Of a DNA stretch of 64,000 nucleotides, positions 27,433-37,650 are shown piece by piece. The notes beneath the pieces are model-generated. The model was not told the origin of the DNA and made no database searches. It saw nothing but the letters and a program-made list of their open reading frames with translations. The stretch spans positions 1 through 64,000 of the forward strand of contig NZ_BMII01000004.1 of NCBI RefSeq assembly GCF_014641855.1, given 5' to 3'. The stretch comes from Shewanella inventionis (GTDB lineage Bacteria > Pseudomonadota > Gammaproteobacteria > Enterobacterales > Shewanellaceae). The number at the start of each line of letters is the position of its first letter. The first letter of the stretch is position 1. The translations under genes and the position numbers were made by a program.

Positions 27433-29826
27433 ATGTATAAAAGTCTCGTTAGTGTGGCCGTTGCTGCAAGTATCACAGTCCCAACAGCGTTCGCTGCACA
27501 AGAAGGTGAGAATTTAGAACGTATTCAGGTAGTTGGCTCGCGCATTGCACTGCGAACAGCAACTGATAGCCCGACGCCAGTGGACATTATTACTGCTGAG
27601 CAACTCGAAGCCACAGGTATAACAGAAACCGCAAAGGCACTGCAATTTGCAGCCCCAAGTTACAGCTTCCCTTTTTCTTCAATTACCGATGGTAGTGATG
27701 CGGTTCGTCCTGCCAGTTTGCGCGGAATGTCGCCTGATCACACCCTAGTGTTAGTCAATGGTAAACGTCGCCATGGTTCTGCACTAGTTCATTTATCAGG
27801 AACTGTGGGTAAAGGCTCTTCAAACGTTGACCTCAACGCAATACCAATGACAGCCATTAAGCGTATTGAAATTTTGCGCGACGGCGCATCTGCACTATAT
27901 GGTTCGGACGCCATTGCTGGTGTGATTAACGTTGTGCTTAAAGACAGCGACGAAGGTGGCAGCATATCAACCCAAATTGGTCAAACCTATGAAGGTGACG
28001 GCGAACAAGTCCGTGTGGGTGTTAACCAAGGTTTTAGTATTAGCGATGATGGTTTTGTTAACGTATCGCTTGAAGCCCATCAAAAGAACGCCACAAACCG
28101 TGCAGGCCTGGACTCTCGCCAACAATATCCTACATTAGATGACGGCAGTTTAGACCCTCGCGAAGAAACCTTTGATCGGCAAAACCACCATGTTGGCGAC
28201 AGTGATTATGATAACTACGGTTTATTTGCCAATGCCGAGCAAGCCATTTCAGACACCAGTAAAGTGTATGCATTTGGTGGAATAAGCAAGCGCAACTCAA
28301 CTTCTGGTGCATTTTATCGCCGTGCGATAGATTCTCGTAATATCATTGAAGTCTATCCAGACGGATATTTACCGCAAATTAGCCCTGAAATTATCGATTT
28401 TTCTTTGTTACTTGGTTACGACTTTGAAATTGGTAAATGGACGATTGATGCCTCAGCAGGCTTTGGCAGTAACAGCTTTGAGTATAACGTTGAAAACACC
28501 ATTAATGCTTCGTTAGGTCCCACCAGCCCGACGGATTTTTATGCAGGCACCCTGTCAAATAGCGAACTCAATTTAACGTTAGATGCGTCAACTTATTACG
28601 ACTTTTATAATGACTCTGAATTGATGGTAGCCACAGGTGTGACGTTCCGCGAAAGTGGTTATGAAATTGAAGCAGGCCAAGAAGAGTCGTACATTCAAGG
28701 TGATTATGAAGGTAAAGCGGGTGGCAGCCAGGGTTTTGGCGGCTTTACTGAAGAGTCTGAAGTGAATGAAGATCGCACCAATGTTGGTTTGTATATAGAA
28801 CTTGAAAACCAATTAACTAACGAATTTTATTGGGCGGCTGCTGTACGCTATGAAGATTATTCTGATTTTGGTAGCAACACCAGTTGGAAGTTGTCTGGGC
28901 GTTATGATCTCACCGATAAGTTAGCGTTTCGTATAACCACTGATACAGGTTTCCGCGCGCCAAGTGTACAACAGTTATACTTTACTAACGTGTCGACTTT
29001 CTTTGATCCTGATCCAGTCACCGGTGAATTTGTGCCTCGAGAATCAGGCACCTTTAACCAACTTTCGCCAATTAAAGAGGCGCTAGGGATCCCTGATCTT
29101 AAAGCCGAAATATCACACTCTTACAGTGCAGGCCTAGTGTATAACGGTGATAATGGTTTTACTGCCACATTAGATGCATACCAAATTGATGTAGACGACC
29201 GAATTATTTTGTCTGGTTCTGTTGATCAAGAAAGCTCCGCAGTGATAGCTGCAGCTCTTGCAGGGACTAACGCAGAGTCTGCGCGTTTCTTTATGAACGC
29301 AGTTGACACCCAAACTCAAGGCGTTGATTTAGTAATGACTCAGCAATTTGACCTGGGACAGTATGGTGATGTGTCAACTAACCTAGCCTACTCATATAAA
29401 GAAACAGACATTAAGTCGGTCAACTTACCGTCAATACTCAACGGTTTGGAAAGCGAGTTATTCGACAGAATTGAAGAAATTCGAATGACAGAAGCAACGT
29501 CTAAGCATTCTGGCAACATTGGATTTACGCATCAATATGATGACTTTACCACTAACTTACGTTTTAGTTATTTTGGTAAATACACCGTGGGTTATTCAGC
29601 AAGTGAAGTTGAATATGATGCAAAATGGACCACAGACTTAAGTACCCGTTATCAAGCGACAGATGCGCTTGCCGTAACACTTGGCGTACAAAACTTGTTT
29701 GACACATACCCTGAAAAACGTCCTGAAGACAATAACTTCAATGGTATTTTTGTTTATCCATTAACCAATACACCATTTGGTTTTAACGGTGGTTATTACT
29801 ACTTAGACCTACGTTATACTTACTAA
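27433..29826 (+). CDS. TonB-dependent outer-membrane receptor
   Basis: A 797-residue receptor for energised uptake across the outer membrane. The signal peptide covers residues 1-22 (ending FAA), the TonB box region is ERIQVVGS at 29-36, and the plug is at about 45-165 with SLRGMSPDHTLVLVNGKRR and the RIEILRDGASALYGSDAIAGVINV signature block. A 22-stranded barrel ends in LDLRYTY with a terminal aromatic residue. No iron-regulated Fur box is evident. It sits between the phosphohexomutase gene and the glycogen operon, so a sugar or oligosaccharide substrate is a reasonable inference, but nothing in the protein proves it. Confidence 0.9.
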   Translation: MYKSLVSVAVAASITVPTAFAAQEGENLERIQVVGSRIALRTATDSPTPVDIITAEQLEATGITETAKALQFAAPSYSFPFSSITDGSDAVRPASLRGMSPDHTLVLVNGKRRHGSALVHLSGTVGKGSSNVDLNAIPMTAIKRIEILRDGASALYGSDAIAGVINVVLKDSDEGGSISTQIGQTYEGDGEQVRVGVNQGFSISDDGFVNVSLEAHQKNATNRAGLDSRQQYPTLDDGSLDPREETFDRQNHHVGDSDYDNYGLFANAEQAISDTSKVYAFGGISKRNSTSGAFYRRAIDSRNIIEVYPDGYLPQISPEIIDFSLLLGYDFEIGKWTIDASAGFGSNSFEYNVENTINASLGPTSPTDFYAGTLSNSELNLTLDASTYYDFYNDSELMVATGVTFRESGYEIEAGQEESYIQGDYEGKAGGSQGFGGFTEESEVNEDRTNVGLYIELENQLTNEFYWAAAVRYEDYSDFGSNTSWKLSGRYDLTDKLAFRITTDTGFRAPSVQQLYFTNVSTFFDPDPVTGEFVPRESGTFNQLSPIKEALGIPDLKAEISHSYSAGLVYNGDNGFTATLDAYQIDVDDRIILSGSVDQESSAVIAAALAGTNAESARFFMNAVDTQTQGVDLVMTQQFDLGQYGDVSTNLAYSYKETDIKSVNLPSILNGLESELFDRIEEIRMTEATSKHSGNIGFTHQYDDFTTNLRFSYFGKYTVGYSASEVEYDAKWTTDLSTRYQATDALAVTLGVQNLFDTYPEKRPEDNNFNGIFVYPLTNTPFGFNGGYYYLDLRYTY

Positions 29827-29867
29827 TAAATATATTAACCAACGCTTAGGTTAATAATGTACCAAAC

Positions 29868-29897
29868 AAAAAGCACCGATAATTCGGTGCTTTTTCA
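29868..29897. terminator. Bidirectional terminator between the receptor gene and glgA
   Basis: Arms AAAAAGCACCGA and TCGGTGCTTTTT with loop TAAT, between convergent stops at 29826 and 29919. Confidence 0.9.
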
Positions 29898-29918
29898 TTT
29901 AAGCCCAACTAACTGTTG

Positions 29919-31610
29919 TTAACCATACAACTTATCGATGTATTCTTGAGCGACACTGTCCCAGGTAAAGCGTTGCTGTGCGGCCTTTTGTGCTACTTTT
30001 TTCCATTGAGGCGTGTCATACAGTGCCAACACTTCGCTTAAACGCATCACTAATGCGCTGCCCTGTTGTAACAATGACTCACCAGTAAACGCCCAGCCAC
30101 TCTCATTATCAATAATGGTGTCTTTTAATCCACCCACGGCATGCACTAAACAAGGCTGACCTGCCCTCATCGCCAACATTTGGCTGATGCCACAAGGTTC
30201 AAATGAACTTGGCATTAAAAATAAATCACCTAATTGATATAACTCGTCAGACACTGATTCATTATAACCATGAATAAACAGCAGATTGTCATACTTTGCA
30301 GCAATCGTTTGCAGGTGTGCTGCAATGTGTTTATCACCACTGCCTAATAGCCAAAACACCCCGTTGGATTGTTGTTTTTTTAGGGTGCGAAGTAATGCCT
30401 CCAGTACAGTGATGGATTGCTGATGCCCATGACCATCAACATAGGGTTGTAATAAAATCAGCACTTTTTGTTCAGTTAAGCGCCCAACCGATGTCAACAG
30501 AAACGGGATTTGCAATGTATCTTCTCGTAACAGTTTGACACTCAATTGTGATAAACGATTCAACGCAATACTATCAATGGCGCTGACATGAGCAACATTG
30601 GCTTGCCAGCTTAACACGGCATTTTGTGCATTCGTCAGTAACTGAATATACGAGTCACGGTCTTTGGTTTCGCGTTGATGATTGTCATACACACAACCAT
30701 TAATAATGCCAACCAAATCATCTTGCTGTGCTTTAACGGCTAAATCACCTTCAAGGCCTTCACCACCAAAAAAGCCTTTGCCATGATTGGATGCCATTAG
30801 CACTTCCTTGGCATAACTTGGCGACACTAAATGGACTTTATCAGACAGGACAATTCCCATACGCATTGGATTAATACAATTATCGTATCGCGGGTCAAAT
30901 ATGCTGACTTTAGCAATGGCTTTAAGCTGATATGCGTATTGAGGAAACCAGGCAGCAAATGAAGATTCATCGCCACTAAACGGCCTGATCCCTTGCAAGG
31001 CTAAGTTATGAATAGTATATACACAGGCGATGTCATTGAGACGCTCAAACTCATTAACGCATTGCCTTAACATGGCCACCATAGCCGCATGCCAATCATG
31101 CAAATGAAGCACCTGGTAACGAGGCAGAATATTGTCAACTAAGCAAGTCGCCACGGCCAAAGAGAATAAAGCAAATTTAGTTGCATCATCGGCAAAAGGT
31201 CTGTCATGTGCTCCGTTACAATACACTTGCCCATTATGATTAAATAACGGGTGGTCGAACAAATACACCATAGGTGGATTTTGCTGTAATTGCTCTGGCA
31301 GTAAATGATCACCGGGAAGAGAATGAATGGCTAATACATCGTCTTTGTGAGCAGGCCTTGGCATGCAAAACACCTTGATATGATGTTCCGCACCCGAAAA
31401 ATGAACACTAATATTGGCATAATGCTTTGCATGATAATGCCCAGCCAAAAAGCCATAATTTGGCATGGCCACATCGGCTATAACACCACATTGCGCCAAA
31501 GCAGGCGGTAAATCGCGGATCACATCCGCCATACCGCCCACCTTCGCCCCATGTAATGCATCGTTTTCTGCCGCCACCAGCAAAACACGTTTTACATTTT
31601 CTTGGGTCAT
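29919..31610 (-). CDS. glgA: Glycogen synthase (ADP-glucose, GT5)
   Basis: A 563-residue synthase that extends alpha-1,4-glucan from ADP-glucose. The N-terminal ADP-glucose lysine motif reads KVGGMADV (KTGGLADV in E. coli) with the lysine kept, and the GT5 C-terminal block has FLMPSSFEPCGISQM and VHAVGGLKDTI. It is longer than the E. coli enzyme (477), mainly through inserts in the first domain. It is the last gene of the operon, 9 bases after glgC, and its ribosome site (TAAGGA) overlaps the glgC stop codon, indicating coupled translation. A shared terminator lies beyond it. Confidence 0.93.
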   Translation of the reverse strand: MTQENVKRVLLVAAENDALHGAKVGGMADVIRDLPPALAQCGVIADVAMPNYGFLAGHYHAKHYANISVHFSGAEHHIKVFCMPRPAHKDDVLAIHSLPGDHLLPEQLQQNPPMVYLFDHPLFNHNGQVYCNGAHDRPFADDATKFALFSLAVATCLVDNILPRYQVLHLHDWHAAMVAMLRQCVNEFERLNDIACVYTIHNLALQGIRPFSGDESSFAAWFPQYAYQLKAIAKVSIFDPRYDNCINPMRMGIVLSDKVHLVSPSYAKEVLMASNHGKGFFGGEGLEGDLAVKAQQDDLVGIINGCVYDNHQRETKDRDSYIQLLTNAQNAVLSWQANVAHVSAIDSIALNRLSQLSVKLLREDTLQIPFLLTSVGRLTEQKVLILLQPYVDGHGHQQSITVLEALLRTLKKQQSNGVFWLLGSGDKHIAAHLQTIAAKYDNLLFIHGYNESVSDELYQLGDLFLMPSSFEPCGISQMLAMRAGQPCLVHAVGGLKDTIIDNESGWAFTGESLLQQGSALVMRLSEVLALYDTPQWKKVAQKAAQQRFTWDSVAQEYIDKLYG

Positions 31611-31619
31611 TCGGGGTCC

Positions 31620-32882
31620 TTATTCGTAACCAACAGCTAAACCTAACATTTTACGCGTCACCAAGGTAATCCCTTTTTCTGACACCCTAAAGCCTCTCGC
31701 CCTATCGTGGTCTTGGTTGTATCCAATAACCATTCCGTCAGGAATAATGCAACCACGGTCAATAATTGCGTTTTGAATTTTGCAATTTTTTAATACCACA
31801 ACATCGGGCAGCAGCACAGAATCTTTAACAAACGAGTAGGAACACACTCTGACTTCATCAAACAACACACTGCGTTTAACTTTGGCACCAGAAATAATGC
31901 ATCCGCCAGACACTATCGAATCAACAGCCATACCACGGCGATCTTCATCGTCAAATACAAATTTTGCAGGTGGTAATTGTTCTTGATATGTCCAAATTGG
32001 CCATTTAGCATCGTATAAATTTAACTGTGGTGTCGGTGATAACAGCTCCATGTTAGCTTGAAAAAATGAATCTAATGTACCAACATCACGCCAGTAAGCG
32101 GGTTCTTCAGGTACTGCACTGGTGAACGGATACGCAAACACATTAAACTGCTCAATAATGGCTGGAATGATGTCTTTACCAAAGTCTCGATCTGAATTTT
32201 CGTTTTTAGCGTCTTTCTTTAGCTGGTCAAATAAAAACTTAGTGTTGAATACATAATTACCCATCGAAGCAAGGCATTTTTCTGGATCATTGGGCGTAGG
32301 TTTAGGGTTAGCCGGTTTTTCTTCAAAACCAATCACACGCATATTGCCATCAACTTCCATAACACCAAAAGCACCAGCGGCTTCTGCGATCGGCGTTTCT
32401 AAGCAACACACTGTCATGTCGGCACCAGACTCAGCATGAGCGGCGAGCAATCCAGCATAATCCATACGATAAACATGATCGCCAGATAAAATCATCACGT
32501 ATTTGGGGATTTCATGGCGAATAATGTCAATATTTTGAAATACAGCATCTGCAGTGCCTTGATACCAATTACCCGAGGTTTGTTGTGATGCAGGTAAAAT
32601 CTCGACCGATTCGCCTAGTTCTTTTTTAAAATGGCCCCAACCACGAGTAACGTGACGAATGAGTGAGTGTGATTTGTATTGAGTCACCACACCAACACGG
32701 CGAATACCTGAGTTAATACAGTTAGACAGTGGAAAGTCGATAATGCGAAATTTTCCGCCGAAGTATAAGGCGGGTTTTGCACGCCAATCGGTTAACTCAT
32801 ATAAGCGCGAGCCCCGGCCGCCGGCTAAAATGATTGCATAGGTATCACGAGTTAAATTACTAATATAACGAACATTACTCAT
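31620..32882 (-). CDS. glgC: Glucose-1-phosphate adenylyltransferase
   Basis: A 420-residue ADP-glucose pyrophosphorylase, the committed step of glycogen synthesis. The N-terminal nucleotidyltransferase domain has [21 protein letters not shown], the regulatory/nucleotide loop [15 protein letters not shown] and the catalytic lysine region GFEEKPANP. The C-terminal half is a left-handed beta-helix ([21 protein letters not shown]) that carries the allosteric contacts. GGAG lies eight bases before the ATG. It is 98 bases downstream of glgP and 9 bases upstream of glgA. Confidence 0.95.
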   Translation of the reverse strand: MSNVRYISNLTRDTYAIILAGGRGSRLYELTDWRAKPALYFGGKFRIIDFPLSNCINSGIRRVGVVTQYKSHSLIRHVTRGWGHFKKELGESVEILPASQQTSGNWYQGTADAVFQNIDIIRHEIPKYVMILSGDHVYRMDYAGLLAAHAESGADMTVCCLETPIAEAAGAFGVMEVDGNMRVIGFEEKPANPKPTPNDPEKCLASMGNYVFNTKFLFDQLKKDAKNENSDRDFGKDIIPAIIEQFNVFAYPFTSAVPEEPAYWRDVGTLDSFFQANMELLSPTPQLNLYDAKWPIWTYQEQLPPAKFVFDDEDRRGMAVDSIVSGGCIISGAKVKRSVLFDEVRVCSYSFVKDSVLLPDVVVLKNCKIQNAIIDRGCIIPDGMVIGYNQDHDRARGFRVSEKGITLVTRKMLGLAVGYE

Positions 32883-32954
32883 AAACAGACTCCATTCGGC
32901 TTTATAGTTAAGCCACGATTAATAAGCATATATCCACGCCTTGCTGTACAACTT

Positions 32955-32972
32955 GGCGATGCTGCCATCGCC
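32955..32972 (-). other. Intercistronic hairpin between glgP and glgC
   Basis: Seven-base arms GGCGATG / CATCGCC with a four-base loop, in the only sizeable gap (98 bases) within the operon. There is no T-run after it, so it may be a processing or mRNA-protecting structure and not a terminator. Confidence 0.4.
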
Positions 32973-32980
32973 TCCTTGTT

Positions 32981-35503
32981 TTACTTTTTCATCCAGATAT
33001 CATCGCGATAACCTGAAATGGTGTTATCACTCGAAAAACGCCCGCTGGCTGCGCTATTTCGAATACTGATTTGTTGCCATTTAGCTTGATCTAAATAAGT
33101 CGCAGACACGTTTTCTTGGGCGATTCGATAGCTGTCAAAATCTGCTGCGGTCATCCACTGATCAAAAGGATCAACAATGGATGCGATAATGTGATCAAAT
33201 ATGCCGGGTTCAACTAAATTGAAATGACCACTTTTTAGCATGTTCATTACCCCTGTTAGGGCTTCTGACTCAGCAATTATCTGTTGTGGTTGGTAATGTG
33301 CTTTAGTTTGTGCCACTTCTTGGGCATTTAAACCAAATAAGAAGAAGTTATCTTTACCAACCTCTTCTAGCATTTCAATATTAGCGCCATCAAGCGTGCC
33401 AATGGTTAATGCACCGTTCATCATAAACTTCATGTTACCAGTGCCTGAGGCTTCTTTACCTGCGGTTGAAATTTGTTCTGACAAATCGGTGCCTGGGCAA
33501 ATTTTCTCCATTGCACTGACGTTATAGTTGGGTAAAAATGCCATTCTAAGATAAGGGGTAACTAAAGGATCCGAATTGACCATGTGAGCCACATTATTGG
33601 CTAATTTAATGATTTGCTTGGCCATGGCATAACCAGGTGCAGCTTTACCGCCTATTAACACACAGCGGGGAGCCATACCTTGGGTGTCGCCATTTAAAAT
33701 GCGGCGGTATAAATGGATAACATGCAAAATATTAAGTAACTGGCGCTTGTATTCGTGTATACGTTTAACCTGCACATCAAACATCATTTGTGGGTCAAAT
33801 GTAACGCCACATTGTTGTTCTACAAATTCACTTAATGCTTGTTTGTTGGTTAATTTAATCTCAGCCCATTCTTTGACAAAGGCCTTGTCGCTGGTAAAAG
33901 CATTGAGCGCGGCAAGATGGGTCAAGTCTGTAATCCATTCTTTGCCTAATCGACGGGTAATTAAGCCTGAGAGTTTAGGATTACAATATGCAAGCCAGCG
34001 TCTTGGCGTTACACCGTTGGTTTTATTGTTAAATTTATGCGGCCATAGCTGATAAAAATCGCTAAACAAACCTTGCTTGAGCAGTTCAGTGTGCAGCCCT
34101 GCAACACCATTGACAGAAAAACTGGCCACTATCGCTAAATACGCCATGCGAATTTGTTGTTCTGGGCCTTCTTCTATAATTGACATATCGGCCAATTTTT
34201 GAATATTACCAGGCCAATGATGCGCTACTAACTCCAAGTATCTTGCGTTGATTTCAAAAATAATTTCAACAATACGCGGCAGCATATTTTTCATCATCGG
34301 CACTGGCCAGCGCTCTAATGCTTCTGGTAATAACGTATGGTTGGTATACGCCATAGAACGGCTGGTAATATCCCATGCCTCATTCCAGCCCAATCCATAC
34401 TTGTCCATTAATAAACGCATTAACTCAGGTACGGCAATACTGGGATGAGTATCATTTAACTGCATAACATTGCGACGACTAAATTCACTGAAGTCTTCAC
34501 CGTATTGGTCTACATATCGAGCCAGTAAATCTTGCAAACTGGCAGACGATAAAAAGTACTGCTGCCTTAACCTTAACTCTTTACCATTGACGCTGGCGTC
34601 GTTGGGGTATAACACCATGGTAATTTGTTCTGCTAGGTTTTTGGTCGCCACCGCTTCTGCATAATCACCATCATTAAATTCTTCTAAATCGAATTCATCG
34701 TTGGCTTCGGCTTTCCATAAACGTAAGGTGTTAATCCGGCCATTATTAAAGCCTGGAATTGGCATATCATAAGGAACAGCGAGCACATTTTGTGTATTAG
34801 TCCATACATGATGACGGCGCCCATCTTTGTCTACATAGGTTTCGGTATGACCAAAAAATGGTACCGTCACAATACGGTTTGCAATGCGAACCTCCCATGG
34901 ATTGCCGTGACGCAACCAACGATCTGGACGTTCAACCTGATAGCCATCAATGATTTTTTGTACAAACATGCCATATTGGTAACGAATACCATAGCCGGTT
35001 ACAGACAAGTCAAGACACGCACAGCTGTCTAAAAAACACGCAGCGAGGCGACCTAACCCACCATTGCCCAAACCTGCATCGTGCTCGACCTGCTCAAGAT
35101 CTTCTAATGTGGTGGCGTAATCGGTTAGTACCTTTTGGGCTTCGTCGGTAAGATCTAAGCTAAGTAATGCATTACCTAACGCGCGGCCCATTAAAAACTC
35201 CAATGACAAATAAGCAATCTGCTTTTGCTGATATTGATTGTCTTTAATGCGTGTTTCTCGCCAATTGTCGAGCATTTGCTCTTTGACACTTTCTGCAACC
35301 GCAGTAAATAACTCCTCTTTTTCGTGTTCATCGCGGCAAAGGCCATAGCGAATATGGCGAGCAAGAGAAGCCCCTAGAGTGTCACACGGCTCACAAGGCT
35401 CCGATGTTTGTACAACTGAGGTTGCAGGCTTAGTTGTTTTAGTGGTCTTTTTACGTGTCGTCGTGGCTTTTTTCACGCTGGCGCTTTCTTTAGCTGTGGT
35501 CAT
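32981..35503 (-). CDS. glgP: Glycogen/alpha-glucan phosphorylase
   Basis: An 840-residue GT35 enzyme that releases glucose-1-phosphate from glycogen. The core is standard: LGNGGLGRLAACFLDS, the VTPRRWL block and the pyridoxal-phosphate lysine region SGTGNMKFMMNGA with GTLDGANIEM. It carries an N-terminal extension of about 45 residues, rich in Lys, Thr, Ala and Ser and ending in CEPC, which E. coli GlgP lacks. Its start is three bases beyond the glgX stop, with an AAGGAG site that overlaps that stop, so it is translationally coupled to glgX. Confidence 0.95.
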   Translation of the reverse strand: MTTAKESASVKKATTTRKKTTKTTKPATSVVQTSEPCEPCDTLGASLARHIRYGLCRDEHEKEELFTAVAESVKEQMLDNWRETRIKDNQYQQKQIAYLSLEFLMGRALGNALLSLDLTDEAQKVLTDYATTLEDLEQVEHDAGLGNGGLGRLAACFLDSCACLDLSVTGYGIRYQYGMFVQKIIDGYQVERPDRWLRHGNPWEVRIANRIVTVPFFGHTETYVDKDGRRHHVWTNTQNVLAVPYDMPIPGFNNGRINTLRLWKAEANDEFDLEEFNDGDYAEAVATKNLAEQITMVLYPNDASVNGKELRLRQQYFLSSASLQDLLARYVDQYGEDFSEFSRRNVMQLNDTHPSIAVPELMRLLMDKYGLGWNEAWDITSRSMAYTNHTLLPEALERWPVPMMKNMLPRIVEIIFEINARYLELVAHHWPGNIQKLADMSIIEEGPEQQIRMAYLAIVASFSVNGVAGLHTELLKQGLFSDFYQLWPHKFNNKTNGVTPRRWLAYCNPKLSGLITRRLGKEWITDLTHLAALNAFTSDKAFVKEWAEIKLTNKQALSEFVEQQCGVTFDPQMMFDVQVKRIHEYKRQLLNILHVIHLYRRILNGDTQGMAPRCVLIGGKAAPGYAMAKQIIKLANNVAHMVNSDPLVTPYLRMAFLPNYNVSAMEKICPGTDLSEQISTAGKEASGTGNMKFMMNGALTIGTLDGANIEMLEEVGKDNFFLFGLNAQEVAQTKAHYQPQQIIAESEALTGVMNMLKSGHFNLVEPGIFDHIIASIVDPFDQWMTAADFDSYRIAQENVSATYLDQAKWQQISIRNSAASGRFSSDNTISGYRDDIWMKK

Positions 35504-35506
35504 CCA

Positions 35507-37606
35507 TCACTCCTTGGTAAATTCGGTATGAAATAACATTAAACTGCGGTCCATTAATACAAGTTGTTGGCTAGCATCAACCTCAGGCTCAGACGCTTGG
35601 GTATGCAATAAACAATGCCAATGCCTTAAATGCGCAAATTGAGGTAATGTAAAGGTGTGCGATTGGCTATCAGCATTAATCATTAGCAGCAATGCTTCAG
35701 TGCTTTCGGGCACAGCGCCAATATCAGCATGACCTAAATTACCTGTCACAATCACACTCAATGTACGAGTATGGTGTTCACACCAATGGGATTTTGTCAT
35801 CGCTTCACCCTGGCGATTAAACCAAGCTAATCCGTTGTCGAATAAGGCTTCTGGTTTATGAATAAAGGCCTGATGGCATAACATTGGAAACCGTTTGCGT
35901 AGGGTAATTAACTGAGCCGTAAAGTTAACCAATGCCCAATCGATGTTGTCCCAGTTGAACCAACCAATGGGATTATCTTGGCAATAAGCGTTGTTGTTAC
36001 CTTGCTGGCTTTGTCCAGACTCATCTCCGGCAAGCAACATAGGTACACCTTGTGATAGCAGCAAACAGGTCAATAGGTTGCGTTTTTGACGATCGCGAAT
36101 CGCGTTAATTTCGGCATCATCCGTTTCGCCCTCTACACCATAATTATCACTGCAGTTTTCTTGGTGACCGTCGCGATTATCCTCACCATTGACCAGATTA
36201 TGGCGATCGCGATAACTGACCAAGTCGTGCAAGGTAAATCCATCATGACTGGTAATAAAATTAATACTGGCTGAAGGACCACGGCCATTATGTTCAAAAA
36301 AGTCGCTTGAACCATGAAATCGTTTAGCAAATTCTGGCAGTAAACCACTGTCACCCCGCCAAAATCGGCGCATTGCGTCACGGTATCTGTCGTTCCATTC
36401 ACTAAAAGCAACCGGATAGTTTCCAAGTTGGTAACCGCCCGGCCCTATGTCCCAAGGCTCGGCAATGAGCTTAACTTTACACAATATTGGATCTTGAGTA
36501 ATGGCATCAAAAAAACCACTGCCAGGGTCAAAACCATATACCTCACGTCCAAGACAACTGGCTAAATCAAAACGAAAACCATCAACGCCCATCACCTCAA
36601 CCCAATAACGTAATGAGTCCATCACTAACATAAGCACTTGTGGATGGTTTAAGTTAAAGGTGTTACCACAACCGGTATCGTTAATATTAAAACGTTTATC
36701 GTTAGGCAATAATCGATAATAACTGGCGTTATCTATACCTCTAAAACTGTAAGTTGGCCCAAGATGATTACCCTCTGCAGTGTGGTTAAACACCACATCG
36801 AGTATCACTTCGATACCAGCTTGATGCAGCCTCGATACCATGTGCCGAAACTCGGCTATGTCACCTGTTTTATCCGCTATATAGGCATTGTGTGGCGCCA
36901 TAAATGTAATGCTGTTGTAGCCCCAATAATTATTGAGTTTTTTTTCTGTCAAAAATGGTTCATCAAAAAAACCATGTACTGGCAACAGTTCTACACAGGT
37001 GATGCCCAGGTTTTGCAAGTAATCTATGACGACTTGGCTGGCAAGGCCGGCAAATGTACCTTGTTTAGTCGGGGCGATTTGAGGGTGCAGCTTAGTAAAG
37101 CCTTTTACATGGGTTTCAAATAACACACTTTTATTTAATGGTTTAGCTAATGGCGCAATGGGAATCTCGGCAGAAAAATCGCAATTCACCACCTGACATT
37201 TAGGCATGTAAGCGGCACTGTCTTGGACATCAAAAGACAAGTCTTGGTTTTTGTCTGTGACATCGTATCCGTACAATGCAGGATGTTGGATCACCTTACC
37301 GACAAGCTTTTTGGCATATGGGTCAAGTAATAATTTATGATGATTAAAACGATGACCTAACTCTGGTTGATAAGGGCCAAAAACACGATACCCATACAAT
37401 AATCCAGCTTTTGCCCCTTTAAGATGGCAATGCCAAATTTGGCGAGTATTTTCACGCATCACATATTGTGCAACTTCAACCTGGCCGCTAGGGTCAAACA
37501 AGCACAGCACCACTTTAGTGGCATTAGCCGAAAACAACGAGAAATTTACCCCGTTATTGTCGAGCGTTGCCCCTAATGGATATGGGTAGCCACTGGTCAT
37601 TTCCAT
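35507..37606 (-). CDS. glgX: Glycogen debranching enzyme GlgX
   Basis: A 699-residue GH13 isoamylase-type enzyme that cuts the short alpha-1,6 stubs left by phosphorylase. An N-terminal CBM48-like beta domain (GVNFSLFSANATKVVLCLFD) comes first. The TIM barrel has the four GH13 regions: DVVFNHTAEG, GFRFDLASCLG (nucleophile Asp), LIAEPWDIGPGGYQ (acid Glu) and NFITSHDGFTLHDLVSY (transition-state Asp). A beta-sandwich closes the protein. It lies 44 bases after glgB and overlaps glgP's ribosome site at its end. Confidence 0.93.
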   Translation of the reverse strand: MEMTSGYPYPLGATLDNNGVNFSLFSANATKVVLCLFDPSGQVEVAQYVMRENTRQIWHCHLKGAKAGLLYGYRVFGPYQPELGHRFNHHKLLLDPYAKKLVGKVIQHPALYGYDVTDKNQDLSFDVQDSAAYMPKCQVVNCDFSAEIPIAPLAKPLNKSVLFETHVKGFTKLHPQIAPTKQGTFAGLASQVVIDYLQNLGITCVELLPVHGFFDEPFLTEKKLNNYWGYNSITFMAPHNAYIADKTGDIAEFRHMVSRLHQAGIEVILDVVFNHTAEGNHLGPTYSFRGIDNASYYRLLPNDKRFNINDTGCGNTFNLNHPQVLMLVMDSLRYWVEVMGVDGFRFDLASCLGREVYGFDPGSGFFDAITQDPILCKVKLIAEPWDIGPGGYQLGNYPVAFSEWNDRYRDAMRRFWRGDSGLLPEFAKRFHGSSDFFEHNGRGPSASINFITSHDGFTLHDLVSYRDRHNLVNGEDNRDGHQENCSDNYGVEGETDDAEINAIRDRQKRNLLTCLLLSQGVPMLLAGDESGQSQQGNNNAYCQDNPIGWFNWDNIDWALVNFTAQLITLRKRFPMLCHQAFIHKPEALFDNGLAWFNRQGEAMTKSHWCEHHTRTLSVIVTGNLGHADIGAVPESTEALLLMINADSQSHTFTLPQFAHLRHWHCLLHTQASEPEVDASQQLVLMDRSLMLFHTEFTKE

Positions 37607-37650
37607 AACAAAACCCTGTAAGTTAGCAATCTAACGAGCGTCATGAGCCT

